From Anaerolineaceae bacterium (GTDB taxonomy: Bacteria; Chloroflexota; Anaerolineae; Anaerolineales; Villigracilaceae), in NCBI GenBank assembly GCA_009772985.1, contig WOUS01000002.1, forward strand, positions 284,684 to 348,683: a stretch of 64,000 nt of DNA. Direction: 5' to 3'. The translations under genes were made by a program, and so were the position numbers. Shown here one piece after another: positions 20,259 through 29,231 of the stretch (positions are counted from its first letter, which is position 1; the number at the start of each line of letters is the position of its first letter). Under the pieces are notes generated by a model. That model was not told the DNA's origin and made no database searches. It saw only the letters and a list, made by a program, of their open reading frames with translations.

Positions 20259-20346
20259 ATCCGCAGATTACGCAGACATCGTACCCGAAGGGTATTTCAC
20301 AGATTGTTCCTTACCAATCTGCGTAATCCGTGAAATCTGTGGATGG
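20259..20346. repeat. Dispersed inverted repeat, ATCCGCAGATTACGCAGA family (copy 1)
   Basis: The left arm begins ATCCGCAGATTACGCAGA; the right arm reads outward as AATCTGCGTAATCC and ends ATCTGTGGAT, giving an imperfect hairpin. Related copies are at 27803, 44526, 48165 and 61466. It fills most of the gap between the convergent permease and response-regulator genes. Confidence 0.7.
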
Positions 20347-20355
20347 ACAATTCTG

Positions 20356-21105
20356 TCATTTCCTGCGCTTGAGCAGTTCGAACACGTAGCCGGTGCCGCG
20401 CACACTTGCGATCCGGTCCCGCACCGCCGGCAGGGTCTCCAGTTTCTGGCGCAGGCGGCTGACGAGCGGACGCAGGATCTCCGGCGACTCCTGCTGGGAG
20501 GCGGAATACCCCTGCACCAGCAGCACCAGTTCACGGTGGGAAAATACCTTGCCTATGTTGTCCACGAACACCCGCAGCAAACGCCCCTCCGCGGGGGTCA
20601 GGGTAACGGTCCCGCCCCGCCCCTGGATGGCGCGCCGCCCGAAGTCCACAACCGTCCCGTCCTCCAGGTTGACGATGGCATATTCGTCATTAATGACCTC
20701 CAGGTCGGCGGGCTGGTGCGCCTGCAGGCGGGCGTTCCGCCTGGCCAGCCCGCGCCGGACCGTGTCCAAGATCTGCGCCGGCGCGGCCGGTTTCAGGAGA
20801 TAGTCGTGGACCCGGCTGCGCAGCGCCTCGATGGCCGACTCCATCGAGCCGTGGGCGGTCAACAGGATGATCTCCATATCCGGCAGGATGCGCCCCACCA
20901 CCTTGGCCACGTCCAGCCCGCTCATGCCAGGCATGCGCAGGTCGAGCACCATCAGGTCCACCGGATTCTGGCGGACGAAATCCACCGCCGCCTCGCCGTT
21001 CGCCACCGAAGAGACGTGATACCCTTCCAACTTCAGGATGTCGGTCAGCGTCTGCCGCTCGACCGGTTCGTCGTCCACCACCAGGATGTGCGCTTTGGTT
21101 GTCAT
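20356..21105 (-). CDS. Response regulator, receiver plus winged-helix DNA-binding domain
   Basis: 249 residues. The receiver (about 5-120) has the VVDDEP acidic pair, phospho-acceptor Asp in LDLRMPG, the Thr of LLTAHG and the Lys of YLLKPA. The C-terminal part (about 150-245) is an OmpR/PhoB-type winged helix (TPAEGRLLRV, then SRLRQKLE and RGTGYVFE). The GSMESAIEALR stretch of the receiver is closer to NtrC-type regulators, a common mix in Chloroflexi. Its ATG overlaps the stop of the upstream kinase fragment (ATGA). It is the expected output of this operon; its target promoters are unknown. Confidence 0.88.
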   Translation of the reverse strand: MTTKAHILVVDDEPVERQTLTDILKLEGYHVSSVANGEAAVDFVRQNPVDLMVLDLRMPGMSGLDVAKVVGRILPDMEIILLTAHGSMESAIEALRSRVHDYLLKPAAPAQILDTVRRGLARRNARLQAHQPADLEVINDEYAIVNLEDGTVVDFGRRAIQGRGGTVTLTPAEGRLLRVFVDNIGKVFSHRELVLLVQGYSASQQESPEILRPLVSRLRQKLETLPAVRDRIASVRGTGYVFELLKRRK

Positions 21106-21761
21106 TTTTCACCTTTGACTGGAAGCAGGACGCGGAAACACGCCCCCGGGCCGCGGTCGGGGAGCAGGTCGAGACTCCCGCCGTGCGCGGCGACGATCCC
21201 GTAACTGACGGATAACCCCAGCCCGGTGCCGCCCTCCTTGGTGCTGACGAACGGCTCGAAGACGATATTCCGCTTCTCCGGCGGCACGCCCGGACCGGTA
21301 TCCTGGAACACGATCTCGACCATCTCCTTCACTGGGCGGGCGCTGATGCGCAGTTCCCCGCCATCGGTCATGGCGTCGTGGGCGTTGAGCACCAGGTTGA
21401 TGAACACCTGCTGCAACTGGCTGCTGACCGCCAGGATCTTCGGCAGGCGCGAGGAAAAGCCGGTCGTGATCCGCACGCCGCGCTCCTCCAGCTGCGTCGA
21501 GAGCAGGCTGATGACGCGCTGGAGCAGTTCGGCCACGTCCAGCCGCTGGGGGTCCACGCCGCCGGGGCGGTAGAAATCCAGCATGCGCTGGACGGTGGTC
21601 ATCAGGCGGGCAAGTTCCGTGTCGGCCAGGCTGATGTATTCCTGCCGCTTCTCGGCGGGGAATTCCTCACGCCCGGCCAGGTGGATGCAGTTCTGCACCG
21701 CCTGGAGCGGGTTGTTGATCTCGTGGGCAATCGAGGCCGTGAGCCGGCCGGCCGTGGCCAT
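21102..21761 (-). CDS. Histidine kinase core, C-terminal part of a frameshift-broken REC-GAF-kinase
   Basis: 219 residues as read from an internal ATG. It holds a HisKA with IAHEINNPLQ (phospho-His), a DHp helix pair, the N-box LVLNAHDAM and G-boxes DTGPGV and [12 protein letters not shown]. Upstream in the same frame the coding signal continues (ALIQAEK before the ATG) until a TAG stop near 21784. The preceding receiver-GAF protein runs out of frame at exactly that point. The two pieces therefore were, or are, one gene whose middle has lost a short segment. Whether the fragment is translated alone is unclear. It overlaps the response regulator start by 4 nt. Confidence 0.75.
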   Translation of the reverse strand: MATAGRLTASIAHEINNPLQAVQNCIHLAGREEFPAEKRQEYISLADTELARLMTTVQRMLDFYRPGGVDPQRLDVAELLQRVISLLSTQLEERGVRITTGFSSRLPKILAVSSQLQQVFINLVLNAHDAMTDGGELRISARPVKEMVEIVFQDTGPGVPPEKRNIVFEPFVSTKEGGTGLGLSVSYGIVAAHGGSLDLLPDRGPGACFRVLLPVKGEK

Positions 21762-22608
21762 CTTCTCGGCCTGGATAAGCGCCTAGGAGCAGGAACATCT
21801 CCCACTCCACTTCGCGGAACGGCTGCTCTTCAGGCCCGCGGCCTGCGTACAAGACCGCGCGCAGGTTCAGCCGGGAGACCGGCACAACGAACGCCGAGGA
21901 GAGTTCCAGCCGGCCCAGTTTCTTCTGCAGGTCCGCTTCGCCGGGACCGGCGGCGTTGACCCACAACGGGGTCCCCAGCCCGTCTGCCCGGCCGAGCAGG
22001 CCGCCGTCCTTGCGGCTCTTTTCCTCCGGCAGGGTTTTACCCTTCCCGGCCAGGAGATGCAGGAGGCGGTCTTCGGCGGAGAACTGGTACACGCCGGCGT
22101 GTTCGCAGCGCAGATGCCCGCAAATGGCGCTCAGGATCAGGTCCAGCAGGCGCTCCGGCCGCGTTTCGGCCAGCAGGGATTCCATGATGTCGAACAGCGG
22201 ACGCAGCGCCTGGATGCGCGCCACGTCGCGCCGCCGCTGGTTGTCGGCCAGCGCCTGCCGGACAGCGTTCACCAGTTCGCTGCCGTCCGTAAAAGGCTTG
22301 AGGATCAGCCCATCCACCCCCTGGCGGAGCGCCTGGATGGCCGTTTCGACAGTGCCGAAGCCGGTCATCACCAGCACGGCCACGTCGGGCTGTTCCTGGC
22401 GGGCGCGGGCGATGACGTCGAACCCGCTGACCTGCGGCATGCGGATGTCCACCAGGAGCAGGTCCACTTTTTCCTGCTGGATGTAGTCCAGGGCGCCGGC
22501 AGGGTCCACGAACGAGGCCACGGAGAAATCCGCTTTTTTCAGCAGGCGCTCGCAAAGCCGGGTAATGCCGGGTTCGTCGTCAACAACCAGGATGTGTGCA
22601 GCAGGCAT
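21667..22608 (-). CDS. Receiver-GAF N-terminal part of the frameshift-broken kinase
   Basis: The ATG at 22608 overlaps the stop of the upstream 875-aa kinase (TGATG). A receiver (about 3-118: VVDDEP, LVDIRMPQ, VMTGFG, LILKPF) is followed by a GAF domain (about 140-280). In-frame homology ends at EMFLLLG (about 21785). The last roughly 37 codons are a different reading of the kinase H-box region, whose true frame is in the neighbouring ORF. A small net deletion in the last GAF helix, before the ALIQAEK linker, explains the break. The intact product would be a receiver-controlled kinase in a phosphorelay with the upstream kinase and downstream regulator. It may be a real pseudogene or a sequencing or assembly error. 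Confidence 0.75.
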   Translation of the reverse strand: MPAAHILVVDDEPGITRLCERLLKKADFSVASFVDPAGALDYIQQEKVDLLLVDIRMPQVSGFDVIARARQEQPDVAVLVMTGFGTVETAIQALRQGVDGLILKPFTDGSELVNAVRQALADNQRRRDVARIQALRPLFDIMESLLAETRPERLLDLILSAICGHLRCEHAGVYQFSAEDRLLHLLAGKGKTLPEEKSRKDGGLLGRADGLGTPLWVNAAGPGEADLQKKLGRLELSSAFVVPVSRLNLRAVLYAGRGPEEQPFREVEWEMFLLLGAYPGREDGHGRPAHGLDCPRDQQPAPGGAELHPPGRA

Positions 22609-25235
22609 CAATCCACCTCGACCGGCAACCAGACGGTAAATTCCGAGCCTTTGCGGATCTCGCTCGTCACTTCGATAAATCCGCCGTGATCGGTGACAAT
22701 TCCGTACGAGACCGACAGCCCCAGCCCGGTCCCGCCATCCTTCGAGCGGGTGGTGAAGAACGGCTCGAAGATGCGGCTGAGATTCTCCTTTGAAATCCCC
22801 AGACCGGTATCGCGGATGCTGACCGTGACCCAGCCGCGTCCCTCCCGCTGGCGCATGAATGTCTTTATGGATAACTTCCCGCCATCTGGCATGGCGTGGA
22901 GAGCGTTATGCACCAGGTTCAGAAAGACCTGCTTGATCTGGCTGCGGTCCACCGAGATCCAGGCCGGGCTGTTGGCGAATTCGGTCTGCATGGAAACGCC
23001 GCTGGTGTGCAGCAGGTGGCTGACCAGGGTCAGGATGTCGGAAAGGATCTCGTTCACGTCTGCCCGCACGCGCACGCTTTCGCCCTGGCGGGCAAAATCG
23101 AGCAGGCGCAGCACCACGCTGCGCGCCCGGCTGGCTTCGCGCAGCACCAGTTCGAGGTCCGCGCGCGCGGCGGAATCCTTGGGCAGGTCGTCCAGCACCA
23201 GTTCGGTGAACCCGGCCACCGTGGTGAGCGGATTGTTCAACTCGTGGGCGATGCCGGCCGCCATCTCGCCGACCGCGGCCAGTTTTGCCGCCTGGACGAG
23301 GCGGCTCTCGGCCACGCGCTGGGCAGCGACGCGTTGCTGCAGTTCCTCGCGCGCGGTCTGCAACTCCTGCACGGTGGCCTGTAGTTCCTGGTATTGCCCG
23401 ACATTCGAGATAACGCTGGCCAGGATGCCCGCCAGCGATTCGAGCAGCAGCAGGTCGCTCTGCGTGAAGGCGTTCTTCTTCTGGCTTTCCACGTCCAGCA
23501 CGCCCAGGATGCGCTCCCCGTCCCGCAGGGGGACGCACATCTCGGAGCCAACCTCCCAGTTGGGGATGGGCCGGTAGAACGGGTCCTGGCTGACGTCGTC
23601 GATAAGCATGCTCTGCCCGGTGGCGGCGACACGGCTGACGATGCCGGTCTGGTTGGGAGACGCCATGTACTGCAACCCGCTCCGGACGATATCCGCCGCG
23701 CTGCCCCCGATCCCTTCCACCACCAACGCCCGGTTGTTCCCCCTGACGAGCAGCACCGCGGCCAGTTCGTAGGCAAAGTTGCGGGCCATCAACTGGGCGG
23801 CGGTCTGCGCCACCTGGCGGACATCGGTTTGCCCGATGATCTGTTCCACCACCTCGTGGATGAGACTCAGGTTGCGGGCGCGCGCCTCGGCTTCCTGGCG
23901 CAGGCGCCCATTCTCGATCAAGCCTGCCAGGTGGCTGGCGATGACCGTCAACAAGTGCTCATCGTAGACCGAGAAGGCCGCAGCGGCGGCGCTCTCCAAT
24001 CCCAGCGAACCGATCACCTGGCGGCGGAATTTCATCGGCACCGCCAGGGCGGAATGGACGTCCGGGTACACCGTCACGTAATCCGGCCGGATGCGCACAT
24101 CGTCCAGGCGGAAGACCTCGCCGCGGTGGACGGGCTGCAGGACCGGGAATTCCTGCACCGGGCGGGTGTTCAGGATGACGGTCCCGCCCGAATCGTAGTA
24201 ATGATAGAGCAGTTCCCCGTCCGGCGAAAGCAGGATCAAATTGATGTATTCCACGCCAAAGGCGCGGCGCAGGAGGGCGAAGACGCGCTGGGCCACCTGC
24301 TCCAGGTCGAGGGCGGAGGAAACGGTGATGGCGAAATCGTTCAGCAAAGCCAGGCGTCGGAGATGGTCGGTCAGGTTGGAGAAGGTGACGCTCTCGTCCA
24401 CCAGCGCGGCGGCGCGGACGGCCAGGCGTTTGAGCAGTTCCTGCTCTTCCTCCCGGAAGGGCTGGCCGCGCCAGAGCGCCGCCAGGCCGATGAAGCGCTG
24501 CCCGATGACGAGCGGCAGCCCCGCCCACGCGCCGGCCGAAGCGCCCGGGCCTGCGTCTGGCAGCATCTTCCATTCCAACTGGTCGCGGCGGATGAACTGC
24601 ACCGCCCGCGTCTGGTTCGCCTTGCGCAGGAGCGGATTCTCGTCCAGGGGGAGGCGTTCCTTTGCGCATTCCGGGCAATTGGACTGCGCCTTGATCTCGA
24701 GCGTGTCGCCGGAGCGCACCGCCAGCCACCCACCCTGGCAGCCGACGGAATGCACGAGCGAATCGAGCAGCCTGCCCAGCGCCTGGGGCAGGTCGTAGGA
24801 GACGCCGCCCAGGTCGGGGATGGCGACCGCCGGCAGGACCGACTCGGGGGCCGCCGCCCCCGCCGGGAGTCCCGGATGGCCGGAGGCCAGCGCCCGCCAC
24901 AGCCGCGTCGCGGCGGCGGGGAACTCGTCCGCGCCGGCCAGGATCGCATACCGTTTCGATGGATCGGGGAATACGCCCAGTTTCTTGCACTGCAGTTTCG
25001 CCGCCGCGGGGACGGCGCGCACACGGCCGCGCTGCGCGGCCAGGGCGCCGTTGAGCCACGCCATGACCGGCGGCTGCCGCAGGGCAGCCAGCAATGCGGA
25101 CCGCAATGCCGAGGTCAGGTGACAGGCCGCACGCACTTCCCACTCGTCCGACAGCCGTTCCAGCCAGACGGCCCATGCCGCCCCGCTCGCCTGACTGATT
25201 TCACGCAGTTGGTAATCCAATGCACCCTTCGACAT
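22608..25235 (-). CDS. Soluble triple-GAF histidine kinase
   Basis: 875 residues from the ATG at 25235. The open frame extends much further upstream, but that part is antisense to trmFO and has no domain sense. An N-terminal region of unknown type (about 1-140) is followed by three GAF domains (about 145-280, 292-445, 455-615; the first contains a CPEC pair), a coiled coil, HisKA with IAHELNNPL (phospho-His 664), the N-box LVHNALHAM, and the ATPase G-boxes DTGLGI and [12 protein letters not shown] (about 720-870). There is no TM segment, so it senses cytoplasmic signals. It is the first gene of a three-gene phosphorelay operon and is divergent from trmFO. Confidence 0.9.
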   Translation of the reverse strand: MSKGALDYQLREISQASGAAWAVWLERLSDEWEVRAACHLTSALRSALLAALRQPPVMAWLNGALAAQRGRVRAVPAAAKLQCKKLGVFPDPSKRYAILAGADEFPAAATRLWRALASGHPGLPAGAAAPESVLPAVAIPDLGGVSYDLPQALGRLLDSLVHSVGCQGGWLAVRSGDTLEIKAQSNCPECAKERLPLDENPLLRKANQTRAVQFIRRDQLEWKMLPDAGPGASAGAWAGLPLVIGQRFIGLAALWRGQPFREEEQELLKRLAVRAAALVDESVTFSNLTDHLRRLALLNDFAITVSSALDLEQVAQRVFALLRRAFGVEYINLILLSPDGELLYHYYDSGGTVILNTRPVQEFPVLQPVHRGEVFRLDDVRIRPDYVTVYPDVHSALAVPMKFRRQVIGSLGLESAAAAAFSVYDEHLLTVIASHLAGLIENGRLRQEAEARARNLSLIHEVVEQIIGQTDVRQVAQTAAQLMARNFAYELAAVLLVRGNNRALVVEGIGGSAADIVRSGLQYMASPNQTGIVSRVAATGQSMLIDDVSQDPFYRPIPNWEVGSEMCVPLRDGERILGVLDVESQKKNAFTQSDLLLLESLAGILASVISNVGQYQELQATVQELQTAREELQQRVAAQRVAESRLVQAAKLAAVGEMAAGIAHELNNPLTTVAGFTELVLDDLPKDSAARADLELVLREASRARSVVLRLLDFARQGESVRVRADVNEILSDILTLVSHLLHTSGVSMQTEFANSPAWISVDRSQIKQVFLNLVHNALHAMPDGGKLSIKTFMRQREGRGWVTVSIRDTGLGISKENLSRIFEPFFTTRSKDGGTGLGLSVSYGIVTDHGGFIEVTSEIRKGSEFTVWLPVEVD

Positions 25236-25298
25236 GTTCTTGCCCAACTTGATTATATAACAACTTCCCAAAATCCTGATGGTAAAATACTCCTGCTT
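25236..25298. promoter_or_regulatory. Divergent promoter region between kinase and trmFO
   Basis: A TATAAT on the minus strand (25257-25252) lies 16 nt before the kinase ATG. On the plus strand TAAAAT (25283-25288) lies 10 nt before the trmFO ATG, so the trmFO leader would be only a few nucleotides. No convincing -35 box is visible for either. Confidence 0.45.
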
Positions 25299-26666
25299 AT
25301 GCACCCCTCTCCCGAACTGACTGTCGTCGGCGGCGGACTGGCCGGATCGGAAGCCGCCTGGCAGGCCGCCCAACGCGGACTGCGCGTCCGCCTGCTTGAG
25401 ATGCGCCCCGCCGTCCCAACCGGTGCGCACCGGACCGGGAACCTGGCCGAACTGGTCTGCTCGAACTCGCTCGGCTCCAGCCTGCCCGACCGCGCCTCGG
25501 GCGTGCTCCAGAACGAGATGCGCCGCCTCGGTTCGCTCCTGCTGGAATGCGCCGCCTCCGCTGCGCTGCCTGCCGGGAGCGCCCTGGCCGTGGACCGGGA
25601 GGCCTTCGCCCGCGCCGTCACCGGGCGCGTCGAGGCGCACCCGAACGTCGAACTTGTCCGCGCCGAAGTGACCGAGATCCCCGGCGGGCCGACGATCATC
25701 GCCTCCGGGCCGCTGACCTCGGAACCGCTTTCCCGCAACATCGCCGCGTTGACCGGCGAACAGAACCTGCATTTCTACGACGCCGTTGCCCCCATCGTGG
25801 CCGCCGACTCGGTCAACATGGCGATTGCCTTCCGCGCCTCGCGCTACGGCAAGGGCGAGCAGGAGGAGGGCGATTACATCAACTGCCCCTTCACGCAGGA
25901 GCAATACGAAGCCTTCGTGGACGCGCTGCTCTCCGCCGAACGCATCCCCCTGCGCGACTTCGAGACCGGGATCGAGCAGGGCGTGGACGCCGGCGCGCAG
26001 CGATTCTTCGAGGGCTGCCTGCCGGTGGAGATCATCGCCCGCCGGGGAAGGCAGGCGCTGGCCTTCGGGCCGATGCGGCCGGTCGGGCTGACCGATCCGC
26101 ACACCGGCCAACACCCGCGCGCCGTCGTCCAGTTGCGGCAGGACAACCTGGCCGGGAGCCTCTACAACCTGGTCGGCTTCCAGACCAACCTGACCTGGCC
26201 GGAGCAGGAACGCGTCTTCCGCATGATCCCCGGGCTGGAAGAGGCGGAATTCGTCCGCTACGGGCAGATGCACCGCAACACCTTCCTGGCCGCGCCGAAA
26301 CTGCTGCTCCCCACCCTGCAATTCCGCGGCATCCCGGACCTGTTCTTTGCGGGCCAGATCACGGGCGTGGAGGGCTACCTCGGCAACATCGCCACCGGCC
26401 TGCTGGCCGGGCAGAACGCGGCGCGCCTCCTGCGCGGGGAGCCGCTGCTCACCCTCCCGCCGACCACCATGCTGGGCGCGCTGTGCCGCTACATCACCGA
26501 GGCAGACCTGAAGGATTTCCAGCCGATGAAAGCCAACTTCGGCATCCTGCCGCCGCTGGAGGACACGCGCCGCATGGGCCGCCGCGAACGCTCCTACCTG
26601 TTCGCCGAACGCGCCGCGGCGGATTTCGAGCAATACCTGGAAAAGATGATGGTCGAGCGAGAATAG
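25299..26666 (+). CDS. trmFO: TrmFO, folate-dependent tRNA (uracil-54-C5) methyltransferase
   Basis: 455 residues from the ATG at 25299, the start that puts the FAD-binding [13 protein letters not shown] at residues 9-21. TrmFO makes ribothymidine-54 in tRNA using methylene-tetrahydrofolate and FADH2. Family hallmarks are present: [12 protein letters not shown], the [11 protein letters not shown] region, [29 protein letters not shown] and [11 protein letters not shown]. Length is normal for the family. It stands alone, divergent from the kinase operon. The same frame is open upstream to 23394, but only as antisense of the kinase gene. Confidence 0.95.
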   Translation: MHPSPELTVVGGGLAGSEAAWQAAQRGLRVRLLEMRPAVPTGAHRTGNLAELVCSNSLGSSLPDRASGVLQNEMRRLGSLLLECAASAALPAGSALAVDREAFARAVTGRVEAHPNVELVRAEVTEIPGGPTIIASGPLTSEPLSRNIAALTGEQNLHFYDAVAPIVAADSVNMAIAFRASRYGKGEQEEGDYINCPFTQEQYEAFVDALLSAERIPLRDFETGIEQGVDAGAQRFFEGCLPVEIIARRGRQALAFGPMRPVGLTDPHTGQHPRAVVQLRQDNLAGSLYNLVGFQTNLTWPEQERVFRMIPGLEEAEFVRYGQMHRNTFLAAPKLLLPTLQFRGIPDLFFAGQITGVEGYLGNIATGLLAGQNAARLLRGEPLLTLPPTTMLGALCRYITEADLKDFQPMKANFGILPPLEDTRRMGRRERSYLFAERAAADFEQYLEKMMVERE

Positions 26667-26708
26667 CGCCTGCTCCCCTTGCAATGGTCTTGCTGTAAAT
26701 ACTCGATG

Positions 26709-26840
26709 TCATTGCGAGACGCTGTGCTTTTCCAGCGGCGAAGCAATCCCCCGGAAATGGCCTGATTTTGTATCAACAGAGGACTGCTTCGTCGCACACC
26801 GTCCCGGCGTCTTTCCGGGAAAGAGCGCTCCTCGCAGTGA
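26709..26840. repeat. Dispersed TCATTGCGAG-type inverted repeat (copy 1)
   Basis: The outer arms TCATTGCGAG and CTCGCAGTGA, with inner GCGAAGCAATCC and GGACTGCTTCG arms, form a long imperfect palindrome. It is the class of CATTGCGAG/GAAGCAATC repeat found in many copies in bacterial genomes, including Chloroflexi. A second copy is at 43956. It fills the gap between trmFO and the peptidase. Confidence 0.65.
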
Positions 26841-26887
26841 AACTGGTTATCACAAATTATATCCAATGTTGGTTTGGAGAGATTACA

Positions 26888-27778
26888 GTGGCTATACGCA
26901 GTCGTAAAATTTATCTCATGGCCGCCGCTGGGCTGGCGCTGGTCGCCGCCGCCATCGTTCTGGCGCTTGGACGGGGCGCGCGTCCGCCGGAGGAGTTCGA
27001 CGGCCAGCGCGCCTACCAGGACGTGCTGACCCAGATGGAGTTCGGGCCGCGCACGCCGGGCAGCGCGGCCCACGCGCAGGCGCTGGCCTGGATGCAAGCC
27101 GAACTCGAAGCCGCCGGCTGGCAGGTCGAGATCCAGGAGGCGGTCGCACTGGGGCATCCCATCCAGAACCTGGTCGCCCGCCGGGGAGACGCCGCGCCGC
27201 AGGTCATCCTGGGGGCGCACTACGACAGCCGCATCCGCGCGGACCGGGACGACGGTCCGGGACGGGACGGGCCGGTGCCGGGCGCCAACGACGGGGCCTC
27301 GGGCGTGGCCGTCCTGCTGGAACTGGCGCGTACCCTCCCCCGCGACACCGTCCCGGTCTGGCTGGTATTCTTCGACGCCGAAGACAACGGCGGCCTGCCC
27401 GGCTGGGACTGGATCCTGGGGTCGCGGGCGTTCGCCGCCTCCCTGACCGAAACGCCGCGGGCGGTCGTCATCGTGGACATGATCGGCGACGCCGACCTGA
27501 ACATTTACCGGGAACTGAACTCCACCCCGGCGCTGGTGGACGAGATCTGGGCGCAGGCGGCCGCGCTGGGGTACGGGCAATTCTTCCTCCCCGAAGGAAA
27601 GCACTCCATGACCGACGACCACACTCCGTTCCTGGAGGCGGGCATCCCGGCGGTGGACATCATTGATTTCGACTATCCCTACTGGCACACCGCCGCCGAC
27701 ACCGCCGACAAGGTCTCGCCGCACAGCCTGGAGGCGGTCGGGCGCACGCTGTGGGCGTGGATAGTCAACCAGAAATAG
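26888..27778 (+). CDS. Membrane-anchored M28-family zinc peptidase / glutaminyl-cyclase-like
   Basis: 296 residues from a GTG at 26888 with GGAGAG just upstream. Longer readings start inside the dispersed repeat at 26709-26840 and add non-homologous residues. An N-terminal TM anchor (about 8-28) is followed by the M28 domain, with metal ligands in GAHYDSR, GANDGASG, FFDAEDNG, VDMIGDAD and YWHTAAD. The order and spacing fit M28 aminopeptidases and the bacterial glutaminyl-peptide cyclotransferases of the same fold; the DDHTPFLEAGIPAVDIID stretch leans toward the cyclase side. It is probably extracytoplasmic. It is a single gene, with repeats on both sides. Confidence 0.85.
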   Translation: MAIRSRKIYLMAAAGLALVAAAIVLALGRGARPPEEFDGQRAYQDVLTQMEFGPRTPGSAAHAQALAWMQAELEAAGWQVEIQEAVALGHPIQNLVARRGDAAPQVILGAHYDSRIRADRDDGPGRDGPVPGANDGASGVAVLLELARTLPRDTVPVWLVFFDAEDNGGLPGWDWILGSRAFAASLTETPRAVVIVDMIGDADLNIYRELNSTPALVDEIWAQAAALGYGQFFLPEGKHSMTDDHTPFLEAGIPAVDIIDFDYPYWHTAADTADKVSPHSLEAVGRTLWAWIVNQK

Positions 27779-27802
27779 TCGGGGCTCTTCAAAAACCGAA
27801 CG

Positions 27803-27858
27803 ATCCGCAGATTACACAGATTTTCGCAGATATTTCTTGAATCTGCGTAATCTGCGGA
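27803..27858. repeat. Dispersed inverted repeat, ATCCGCAGATTACGCAGA family (copy 2)
   Basis: The left arm starts ATCCGCAGATTACACAGATT; the right arm ends AATCTGCGTAATCTGCGGA; the centre is a short spacer. It is immediately followed by the 100-bp repeat at 27872. Confidence 0.75.
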
Positions 27859-27871
27859 AGAATGTGTTCTT

Positions 27872-27971
27872 GTTCTCTGGGAATCGCCGTGATGTAGGGG
27901 CAGACCTGGGTGTCTGCCCGGGCGAACACGCAGGTTCGCCCCTACATGTGGGGGTATATCACGGCAACTCC
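27872..27971. repeat. 100-bp dispersed MITE-like element, copy 1
   Basis: Aligns over exactly 100 bp with 48215-48314 with only three mismatches. The ends are imperfect inverted repeats (GGAATCGCCGTGAT against GGAGTTGCCGTGAT), and an inner GTAGGGGC / GCCCCTAC pair makes a nested hairpin. There is no coding capacity. It could be a non-autonomous mobile element or a structured RNA/DNA repeat. Confidence 0.8.
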
Positions 27972-27998
27972 AGGCAACCTGGCTTAAACTTACACCGT

Positions 27999-29231
27999 AT
28001 GAACGTTTCTGAGATTCTGGTCGAAATCCGTCCCGCATGGATCCGCCGCGTGGCCAACAGCCTGGCACGCGGCGCGGGGGTGCGCGAGAATTTCCAGGAG
28101 CAACTGGAGCGCTTTTACGATCTGCTCGTCCAGGCCGTCCAGACCGGCGACCCGGCCTGGGTGGATTCGGTCCTGTACGACTGGTCGTCCGCGCCCACGC
28201 AGAGCGACCTGCGCGAGGGGCAGAAGAACATCTCGGCGGTGCTCAACCGCATGGTAATGATGACCTACGAACTGGCGCGCGAGGACCTGACCGAGCAGGA
28301 GGCGCTGGAACTGCTCGGGACGCTGCTGCCCATCTTCACTTACGCCCTCGACAAGGCCGCCCATTACGAGACGGAGACGCGCGTCGCCTTCGTTTCCAAC
28401 GAACTGGCCGACATGCAGGGAAAATTGGAGCGCCTGGACCGCAGCAAGTCGAGTTTCATTTCGGTGGCGGCGCACGAACTCAAGACCCCGCTGACGCTCA
28501 TTGAAGGCTATACCGCCATGATGCGCGACATCGCCAAAAGCGACCAGAGCAGCCAGATGGACACGCTGATAGACGGCGTCAACAACGGCATCCGCCGCCT
28601 GCGCGCCATCGTGGACGATATGATTGACGTTTCGCTGATTGACAACAACCTGCTTTCGTTGAACTTCCAACCCGTTTGGCTGAACCATATCTTCCAATTG
28701 CTGCGCACCGAGATGATCGGCTCTACCGCCCACCGGAAACAGACCTTTGACCTGCGCCCCTTCCCTGGCAGCGACCAGATGCTCTTCGCCGACGGGGAGC
28801 GCCTCTACCAGGCTTTCCGCAACATCCTGAGCAACGCCATCAAGTACACGCCCGATGGCGGCAAAATCATCGTGGATGGACGCCTCCTGCCCGGTTTCAT
28901 CGAAGTTACCATTGAAGATACGGGCATCGGCATCTCCACGCAGGATCAGGAAGTGATCTTTGCCAAGTTCGGCCAGTTGGGCAACGCATCCCTGCATTCG
29001 AGCGGCAAGACCAAGTTCAAGGGCGGCGGCCCCGGGCTGGGACTGCCCATCTCGCGCGGCATCGTCGAGGCGCACGGCGGCGCCATCTGGGCGGAATCGG
29101 AAGGGCATGACGAAACACAATGCCCAGGTTCCATCTTCCACGTTCTTCTGCCCTTGCGCACCGAACCGCCGGACCCAAAACTTGCCAGGTTATTTGGCGT
29201 CACCAAAGAGAAAGAAGCAACAACGGAATGA
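27999..29231 (+). CDS. Cytosolic sensor histidine kinase with RsbR-like N-terminal domain
   Basis: 410 residues from the ATG at 27999; the frame is open upstream only through the repeats. An all-helical N-terminal domain (about 1-130) resembles the RsbR/RsbRD_N non-haem globin-like sensors. A coiled coil follows, then HisKA with AAHELKTPLTL (phospho-His 159), the N-box ILSNAIKY and G-boxes DTGIGI and GPGLGLPISRG. There is no TM segment and no cognate regulator beside it. The stop codon overlaps the start of hflX (ATGA), so the two are translationally coupled. Confidence 0.88.
   Translation: MNVSEILVEIRPAWIRRVANSLARGAGVRENFQEQLERFYDLLVQAVQTGDPAWVDSVLYDWSSAPTQSDLREGQKNISAVLNRMVMMTYELAREDLTEQEALELLGTLLPIFTYALDKAAHYETETRVAFVSNELADMQGKLERLDRSKSSFISVAAHELKTPLTLIEGYTAMMRDIAKSDQSSQMDTLIDGVNNGIRRLRAIVDDMIDVSLIDNNLLSLNFQPVWLNHIFQLLRTEMIGSTAHRKQTFDLRPFPGSDQMLFADGERLYQAFRNILSNAIKYTPDGGKIIVDGRLLPGFIEVTIEDTGIGISTQDQEVIFAKFGQLGNASLHSSGKTKFKGGGPGLGLPISRGIVEAHGGAIWAESEGHDETQCPGSIFHVLLPLRTEPPDPKLARLFGVTKEKEATTE

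Noticed and set aside
23394..25298. Long plus-strand frame leading into trmFO
   Set aside because: Antisense shadow of the kinase gene; TrmFO homology starts at 25299.
25236..26684. Upstream extension of the triple-GAF kinase to a 1358-residue protein
   Set aside because: This part is antisense to trmFO, has no domain sense, and a good start with divergent promoter lies at 25235.
26768..26887. Longer N-terminus for the M28 peptidase
   Set aside because: It would be encoded by a dispersed palindromic repeat; the GTG at 26888 has a ribosome site and begins the membrane anchor.
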